A DNA stretch of 64,000 bases from the NCBI RefSeq assembly GCF_000730285.1, contig NZ_CP007174.1, forward strand, positions 1,240,001 to 1,304,000, read 5' to 3'. Source of the DNA: Candidatus Nitrososphaera evergladensis SR1 (lineage in GTDB: Archaea > Thermoproteota > Nitrososphaeria > Nitrososphaerales > Nitrososphaeraceae). Each line of letters begins with the position of its first letter. Position 1 is the first letter of the stretch. Shown piece after piece: positions 58,933 through 64,000 of the stretch. The position numbers were made by a program, and so were the translations under genes. The notes under the pieces were generated by a model. It was not told the origin of the DNA, did no database searches, and was given only the letters and a program-made list of their open reading frames with translations.

Positions 58933-59436
58933 TTATTTTATCATGTCAAGAAGGCCGGGATTTTCCAGCAGCGCGTTGTTGTACGCCCTCTCGCTCAGTT
59001 TGTCGGCCTCGCTGTTTTGCTCGCGGGGGACCCACGTTATAGAGATGTCGGCAAACTTTTTTCTCAACAACGCGGCTCTTTGAAAGAGGGGGATTATCTG
59101 CTTGTGTTTTACACGAAACTCGCCGCTCATCTGCTTGACCACCAGCTGCGAATCGCCCTTTACCTCCACCTTGCGAGAAGCGTGGCCGTTTTCGTCAAGC
59201 CATTCCAGCGCCCTTATCAAGGCGGTGTATTCGGCAACGTTGTTTGTGGACTGTGCAGACGGCTCCGCTGCAATTCCAGAATCGCTGTGCAAGAGCCTGC
59301 CGCTGCCCTTTTCCTTGATGATGTAAGCATAGCACGCGATGCCGCCCGGGTTTTTGGGCAGGCAAAGGCCGTCAAAATGCACCTCGATGACAATATTATC
59401 TGTAGTAGTAGTCTTGCTCACGGGCATTGCTCGCAT
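58933..59436 (-). CDS. rnhA: RNase HI-family protein
   Basis: A 167-residue RNase H fold with the metal-binding acidic residues: VHFDGLCLPKNPGG (Asp1), NNVAEYTALIRAL (Glu), VKGDSQLVVKQMSG (Asp2) and NSEADKLSERAYN (Asp3). It degrades RNA in RNA-DNA hybrids. The start MRAMPVSK or MPVSK is uncertain. The order and length fit archaeal/bacterial type 1 RNase H. Confidence 0.88.
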   Translation of the reverse strand: MRAMPVSKTTTTDNIVIEVHFDGLCLPKNPGGIACYAYIIKEKGSGRLLHSDSGIAAEPSAQSTNNVAEYTALIRALEWLDENGHASRKVEVKGDSQLVVKQMSGEFRVKHKQIIPLFQRAALLRKKFADISITWVPREQNSEADKLSERAYNNALLENPGLLDMIK

Positions 59437-59442
59437 ATGTTG

Positions 59443-59640
59443 TTACGCAGGCCTAATTATCACTATATCGCCGGTCAAGTCGTCGAGCCTATCCTTGGCG
59501 GCGTTTGTCACGTTTTCTATGACAGGGTTGTCGCCTATCTTTTTGGCGCCTTGGATTATGCCTGAAAAGAAGGTCTGCCACCCAAGGCCGATAATTGCAA
59601 GGACTACTATTCCCACTACTATCCATGTCAATAGTCCCAT
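59443..59640 (-). CDS. Small single-span membrane protein
   Basis: About 65 residues from MGLLTWIVVGIVVLAIIGLG; one N-terminal TM helix, then a soluble tail (TFFSGIIQGAKKIGDNPVIE, NVTNAAKDRLDDLTGD). It follows RNase HI upstream on the same strand with a six-nt gap. Function unknown. Confidence 0.5.
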   Translation of the reverse strand: MGLLTWIVVGIVVLAIIGLGWQTFFSGIIQGAKKIGDNPVIENVTNAAKDRLDDLTGDIVIIRPA

Positions 59641-59756
59641 ATACTGAAAATGCACAAAAACGGTATTAAGAATTCAGGAAAAAGGTTCTGTAAGTATCAG
59701 CCAAGTCAAGACAGAAACGAACATTGCAGAGCTCTCAAAAGATATGCTGTTTTTGT

Positions 59757-60387
59757 CTAACGAGGCTTGACCGCCACGTCTAGTCTCATTTCGTCGACCC
59801 TCATTGCATGTGGCCCTCCACTCGTGATGTCAGAAACCACGTATGCGCCGGTATCAGTTTTGCATGTGTGGTTCAAATGATTTTCTGACTGCCAAGGAGA
59901 ATGACGACCGCCGATCTCCTTCATTTTGCTAGGGGAGAAGACGGCGGTACGAAAGAGATCAGGGGGAACTGGCGATCCCAGAACAATACCGCCAGCCCGC
60001 TTCTGACCCCGATTAGACTTCTGGAGGTGAAGGTTGTGGAATTGCGTACCTTCTGCCCTAGTCTTTCTTATTATTCATTAAAACCATTGCGTGTACAATG
60101 TACCCTTTTTATTGCAGAAAAAATGCACAGCATTCAGAATATTGGTTTTTCACGACATAATCTCGTCTGAAAACTACCAAACAAGCTTGAAAAGAACAAA
60201 CAAACTCTGGCTGCGTCGTGTCCGGAACAAGCAACGAATTAAACTGTAATTTTGTTGCATAAACTTTTGGTTCTGCAAACTTGGCAATATTCAAGGTAAG
60301 GTCAAAGCGATCAGGTAGACCATCCTTATTTCTATCGATAGTCAATGGAATCCGCAACGTACAACTTTGATAGAATCGCGTTTCCAT
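59757..60387 (-). pseudogene. Possible decayed secreted protein gene
   Basis: Two minus-strand coding-like pieces in the expected order. The first (60387-60109) reads LRIPLTIDRNKDGLPDRFDL then TLNIAKFAEPKVYATKLQF, with an EF-hand-like DxNxDG. The second ends SDITSGGPHAMRVDEMRLDV then AVKPR and TAG (59757). They are in different frames or separated by stops. A genuine small gene is possible for either piece. Evidence is compositional only. Confidence 0.3.
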
Positions 60388-60426
60388 ACATTATTAATTG
60401 GAGATGCTAATTTGTCCAATTGCAGA

Positions 60427-60981
60427 ATGTCCAAAAAAACAAACGTACCGGAGCAGCCGGCTTCCGCAACCCTGCCGGCCGACAATCTGGAACGCAATCT
60501 TGCCGTTGCACAACCAAACACCAATCAGAAACTTCCTCACATTGGAGTGGTTGGAGATACGTACACCATCCTTCTCACTGGTAAAGACACGGGAGGCCGC
60601 TTTTGCCTTATTGACATGCATATACCCCCGGGTGGCGGGCCACCTCCACACCGTCACGACTTTGAAGAAACTTTCATCATGCTTGAAGGCGAACTTGAGG
60701 CTACCTTCCGCGGCACGAAACGCGCCGTGCGCGCGGGTGAGACGATCAACATCCCGGCAAACGCGCCGCATCAGTTTCGCAACTCATCCTCTCAGCCCGT
60801 AAGAATGCTTTGCATCTGTTCACCGCCTGGTCAGGAGGATTTCTTCATGGAGGTTGGCGTACCGGTCGCAACCCGCACAACGCCTCCACCTATGCTTGAC
60901 GAAGCGGCGCAAGCAGAATTCAGAGCAAAGGCCGCTGCACTTGCTCCAAAGTATCGAACAGAGCTACTCCAACACGCCTGA
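60427..60981 (+). CDS. Cupin-domain protein (Cupin_2)
   Basis: A 184-residue cupin: DMHIPPGGGPPPHRHDFEETFIMLEGELEAT (metal-binding HxH...E) and GETINIPANAPHQFRNSSSQPVRMLCICSPPG (second His). It has a linker with Pro/Ala at both ends. The closest-looking homologues are bacterial-type; composition and codon use hint at horizontal transfer. TATTAATT at about 60390-60398 is 29 nt before the ATG at 60427. Confidence 0.8.
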   Translation: MSKKTNVPEQPASATLPADNLERNLAVAQPNTNQKLPHIGVVGDTYTILLTGKDTGGRFCLIDMHIPPGGGPPPHRHDFEETFIMLEGELEATFRGTKRAVRAGETINIPANAPHQFRNSSSQPVRMLCICSPPGQEDFFMEVGVPVATRTTPPPMLDEAAQAEFRAKAAALAPKYRTELLQHA

Positions 60982-61380
60982 CGGAACGACGGTACTCCTC
61001 GGCAGTTTCATGTTGTAGTGGTTCTTCTTCCCCTCAGAGTCATCTATGTAATCTTCATAACCTACATAGCTCTACAGTTTACGATAACATCGTGTTTCTG
61101 TGAGTAAACAGGGGATTTCCGTTTTTTTCCCTGTTGTCAGTGTTAGAAATGTTTTCCTGCATTTGTTACCGTAGCATTGAGGATAAGAGTATCAAACTTG
61201 ATGTGAATTGATTTTGCATCTGATCCTTAATATGCTCAGGTATTCCGCCATAATCAATTTCAAGTTATGACAAGCCAATTCAATATGACCAGAGACTGGT
61301 GCGCTTTTCTGTAACTTTGTTGTGAAATATAATATAGCTAGAGGTAAACTTGGCATCTGTCGATACCTTTTCTTTGCATC
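60982..61380. other. Gene-poor region
   Basis: 399 nt, low GC. On the minus strand a coding-like piece EIDYGGIPEHIKDQMQNQ (around 61240-61260) and a following stop-rich region suggest a relic. No intact gene. AAATATAATATAG at about 61325-61338 may be the promoter of the coiled-coil gene. Confidence 0.35.
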
Positions 61381-61542
61381 ATGCGACTATTGCCGATGGC
61401 CGTCTCCGGCTACCGGCATACTGACAAGAGCAGGCAAGAGCTGATAGAAGAGATAGCGAGGCTGAAGGAAAAACTAAAGGCAAAAGATGAGGAAATAGGA
61501 CTTCTCAAGAAAAGGCTTGCGCTTTACAAGACGTTGAAATGA
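61381..61542 (+). CDS. Small coiled-coil protein (53 aa)
   Basis: An ATG-initiated 53-residue frame whose C-terminal two-thirds, RQELIEEIARLKEKLKAKDE then EIGLLKKRLALYKTLK, is a textbook heptad pattern. It looks like a dimerising or scaffold peptide. No family name. Codon use matches. Confidence 0.6.
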   Translation: MRLLPMAVSGYRHTDKSRQELIEEIARLKEKLKAKDEEIGLLKKRLALYKTLK

Positions 61543-61580
61543 CAAGAAAAGAAAAAAAGAAGGAGGGGACTGCTGTCCCT
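61543..61580 (-). terminator. Hairpin terminator of the SIMPL gene
   Basis: GGGAC-TGCT-GTCCC at 61566-61579, with the plus-strand A-run before it giving a T-run on the minus-strand transcript. It lies just after the SIMPL-domain gene stop. Confidence 0.6.
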
Positions 61581-61587
61581 TTCTGCC

Positions 61588-62418
61588 TTAACCCATCGTG
61601 AAGACGACTTGGACGTTCAGCGTGACCTGCTGCTGGCCCGGAACTATCGGGGTTGTCGGCGCTCCGCCCACGGCTGCATTGGCAAAGTCCTTGTAGATGA
61701 CCGGGAAGTAGATGTCGTTGAGGCTTATCGACTGGACGCCTGTAACGTTCGTGTCTACTGCGCTTGCGGCCTTGTCCGCACGGTTCCTTGCGTTGTCGAT
61801 TGCCTTCTCGATGAGGCTGTCGCGGATCTCTTGTTGCTTTGCGTCAGAGATAAAGAAGTATGCGCCGTTCACGTTGTTCGCACCTGCGCCTACTGCTGTG
61901 TCGATTATCTTGCCGACGTCAGAGCTTGCGTCAACCGTCACTGTGACAGAGTTGACTGCCCTGTAGCCGGTGATCTCGCTCTTTGGCTTGCATTCTGGGG
62001 GCTGCGGGTAGATTTCAATGCATACAGGGCTTACCGTGTCGTACACCGGGAAGATGCTGTAGTAGCTTGTGGCAATCTGGCTGTCGGTGATGCCCAGCGC
62101 CTTGAGTGCGTCAATCACCTTCTGCATCAGCTTGGCGTTTGCGGCCGCTGCTTCTGCAGCAGTCGTGCTGTTTGTCTCGACGCCTATGGTCACGCTGACT
62201 TTGTCAGGAGTGACATTGGTGCTTGCGGTGCCCGTAGTGCTCACGGTCGGCTTGCTGTTGTTGTTATTGCCGTTGCCATTGTTCTGCGTTGGCTGCTGTT
62301 GCGCAGCTGCCGTTGTCATTGACTGGCCGCCAAGTATGCTGGCTGCCACAAGGCCGATTGCAAGTATGCCTGCAATCAGCACAAGATTGCGGTTATTCTT
62401 CATGTTCTGATATGACAT
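61588..62418 (-). CDS. Secreted SIMPL-domain (DUF541) protein
   Basis: A 276-residue exported protein. Signal peptide at about 10-38 (LVLIAGILAIGLVAASILGG...AAAQQQ), Asn-rich linker (NGNGNNNNS), then the SIMPL domain (about 55-275): VSTTGTASTNVTPDKVSVTIGVETNSTTAAEA, KVIDALKALGITDSQIATSYYSIFPVYD and a long SEITGYRAVNSVTVTV. A Cys pair (VCIEIYPQPPEC) may form a disulphide. SIMPL proteins form oligomeric rings with unclear roles, found in surface-associated settings. It is monocistronic. Confidence 0.85.
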   Translation of the reverse strand: MSYQNMKNNRNLVLIAGILAIGLVAASILGGQSMTTAAAQQQPTQNNGNGNNNNSKPTVSTTGTASTNVTPDKVSVTIGVETNSTTAAEAAAANAKLMQKVIDALKALGITDSQIATSYYSIFPVYDTVSPVCIEIYPQPPECKPKSEITGYRAVNSVTVTVDASSDVGKIIDTAVGAGANNVNGAYFFISDAKQQEIRDSLIEKAIDNARNRADKAASAVDTNVTGVQSISLNDIYFPVIYKDFANAAVGGAPTTPIVPGQQQVTLNVQVVFTMG

Positions 62419-62718
62419 GACGTTCTATATTGCAGGGGCTTGATAACTAAGCCTAGGTTTCAGAACGCGTTTCAAGTGCCTGTTCTGCGTTTCAGAACGG
62501 CCATTTTATAGTCAGTTGACGAGCTATCTAGCAGGCAGTTTTTTGTAAATATTATATTGCAAATTATAAAAAATACCTATCTTGACAAAAGGATACGTCA
62601 TCTGTCGAAGTTAACCATAAAATGTGGAACGCGGGCGCCAAAAGGGGTGTTCTAAAGTGTAGAATTAAGATGGATCGGTTGGTTAATAATGATGGTAGAG
62701 AGGTTCAGAAAATAGAAA
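62419..62718. other. Promoter region between SIMPL and beta-propeller genes
   Basis: 300 nt. The middle (62540-62600) is very AT-rich with TATATTGCAAATTATAAAAAATACC; the imperfect repeat GTTTCAGAACGCGTTTC/GCGTTTCAGAACGG sits at about 62456-62496. No gene. Confidence 0.45.
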
Positions 62719-64000
62719 ATGGCACGTTACTCGATGTATGGGATGGCTGGCATTGGAATCGCTGCCGCCATCGGCTTTGTGCTTATACTGGGGTCTATCG
62801 GAGGCAACATTGCCGCCAAGGGGCCCGGCTCGCCGGCTTTTATGGGTGGAAACGGCACTACTACTGGTGGCGGCGCTCCTGCCGTCCTTACCATGGCATC
62901 GAGCCAGAACATCGCCAAGTTCTCCTCTCTTGATGAGTTGCGGGCGTTTCTGGCAAACGTCGAAGCCGGCCGCAACGCGTTTTCGACTGCCCTAACTGGG
63001 ATACCAGGTAGTTTTGAAGCTTATCAAGTTCGCCTTGGCGTAACCGATTCTGACGTGCGCCCTACACCTCCTTCAACTCTTGAGGGAGGTACGACCTCTG
63101 CACCTTCCATGTCTGGCAAGGCTCTCACAACAAATGAAAACAGCCAGAATGCCAATGTGTTCTCTAGCACCAACAACCAAGTGGCCGGCGTCGACGAGCC
63201 TGACTTTGTAAAAAACGACGGCAAGTACGCATATGTCTTGTCGGGCGATAAGCTGACGATATCTGACGTGTACCCTCCGGAGAATGCCACCATAGTTTCC
63301 AAGATAGGTCTTGACATCAAGGGCGGCCAGTACCTGCAAGAGATGATCCTGAACAACGACACGCTTGTTGTGTTTTACACCGAATACGCGCAGGATTATG
63401 TCATCCCGCAGTACGAGTTTGCGCCGCAGCCAATATCTGCGCCCAAGACACACGCCCTCTTGCTTGACGTATCTGACAGGGCAAACCCCAAGACGGTCCA
63501 CGACTATGTCGTAAGCGGCTCGTACGACGACGCCAGGATGATAGGCGACCGCGTGTACCTTGTCACGACAAGCGACCTGTACAGCTACCGCCAGCCGCTT
63601 GTGCCAAAGATAACAGAATCGTCAAGGACCGTTGTTGCGCCTGACATCTATTACTTCCAGAACCCTGAGCCGTACTACAACTTTAACACAGTGACATCGA
63701 TTGATCTCGCAAACAAGGATGACGACATCATCGATTCCAAGACGTTCATGATGAACCCCTCGTCGACCCTGTACGTGTCGCAGGACAACATCTACATCGC
63801 CTACCAGAAATACCTGCCGTACAACTATTACGAGCAGTCAAGCCGCGACAGGTTCTTTGCAGCGGTGGTCCCGCTCCTGCCGCAGGACGCGCAGGACAAG
63901 ATAAAGGCGGTGGACTCGGATGTGTCGATACCTGCATCTGACAAGTGGGACAGGATTGCTACAATCCTTGAAGACACGTACAACGGCATGGGCGAGTCTG
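62719..64000 (+). CDS. Secreted beta-propeller domain protein (partial, runs off the window)
   Basis: From MARYSMYGMAGIGIAAAIG: signal/TM at about 7-33 (GMAGIGIAAAIGFVLILGSIGG), low-complexity linker, and at about 139-160 the motif SSTNNQVAGVDEPDFVKNDGKYAYVLSGDKL, typical of the archaeal secreted beta-propeller family. Repeated blades follow (SIDLANKDDDIIDSKTF, YVSQDNIYIAYQKYLPYNY). It continues past position 64000. No stop in 427 codons, so this is a full-length start of a long protein. Confidence 0.85.
   Translation, partial: MARYSMYGMAGIGIAAAIGFVLILGSIGGNIAAKGPGSPAFMGGNGTTTGGGAPAVLTMASSQNIAKFSSLDELRAFLANVEAGRNAFSTALTGIPGSFEAYQVRLGVTDSDVRPTPPSTLEGGTTSAPSMSGKALTTNENSQNANVFSSTNNQVAGVDEPDFVKNDGKYAYVLSGDKLTISDVYPPENATIVSKIGLDIKGGQYLQEMILNNDTLVVFYTEYAQDYVIPQYEFAPQPISAPKTHALLLDVSDRANPKTVHDYVVSGSYDDARMIGDRVYLVTTSDLYSYRQPLVPKITESSRTVVAPDIYYFQNPEPYYNFNTVTSIDLANKDDDIIDSKTFMMNPSSTLYVSQDNIYIAYQKYLPYNYYEQSSRDRFFAAVVPLLPQDAQDKIKAVDSDVSIPASDKWDRIATILEDTYNGMGES

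Overview
The window looks like chromosome of a group I.1b ammonia-oxidising thaumarchaeon (Nitrososphaera-like; an inference, since no amo or rRNA gene lies here). The archaeal character is direct: Sec61 beta, the UPF0148 zinc-ribbon protein, eIF1/SUI1, TFB, a tRNA-Ala, and many leaderless-type genes with a TATA-like box about 25-30 nt before an ATG, GTG or TTG start. Many histidine kinases and receivers, secreted N-glycosylation-rich proteins, tiny Cys-rich zinc proteins and the overall codon use fit soil Nitrososphaerales. I see no rRNA, CRISPR array, intact insertion sequence or clear prophage.

Layout. 0-8.1 kb is mostly core: sec61 beta, UPF0148, eIF1, a CHASE-type histidine kinase, TFB, rpiA, an MscL channel, a dihydropyrimidinase-like amidohydrolase and tRNA-Ala(CGC). 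8.1-19.5 kb is accessory and surface-oriented: two NodB-type deacetylases (one inside a 1424-residue repeat protein), a TIG-domain secreted protein, a membrane protein and a patatin. 19.6-29.0 kb is a signalling block: receiver, kinase with three repeated sensor modules, class III cyclase-receiver fusion, winged-helix-receiver fusion, an orphan solute-binding protein and a divergent Cache kinase. 29-37.7 kb mixes small zinc-finger proteins with malic enzyme, a secreted helical protein, a ZIP transporter, an HExxH membrane protein and a deaminase. 37.7-47.6 kb holds a divergent pair of output-less Cache proteins, a GNAT, a PRTase, zinc ribbons, a hemerythrin-zinc protein-PDZ operon, and an aminotransferase/acyl-CoA dehydrogenase/MaoC neighbourhood.

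48.0-54.9 kb is the most unusual block. It has a Gly/Asn-rich exported protein, a (CT)15 tract, two paralogous winged-helix regulators (one with a C-terminal sensor module like that of the kinase at 20 kb), a UbiA prenyltransferase, another winged-helix protein, and a tightly coupled UbiA-MmgE/PrpD-cupin operon. It reads like an undescribed small-molecule or prenyl-lipid pathway with its own regulators.

55-64 kb returns to information processing and surface genes: a DUF72-DNA polymerase IV fusion with a C-terminal PCNA-binding-like motif, cyclophilin, a TetR regulator with a palindromic operator, RNase HI, a decayed gene, a cupin, a SIMPL-domain protein and the start of a secreted beta-propeller protein that runs off the window.
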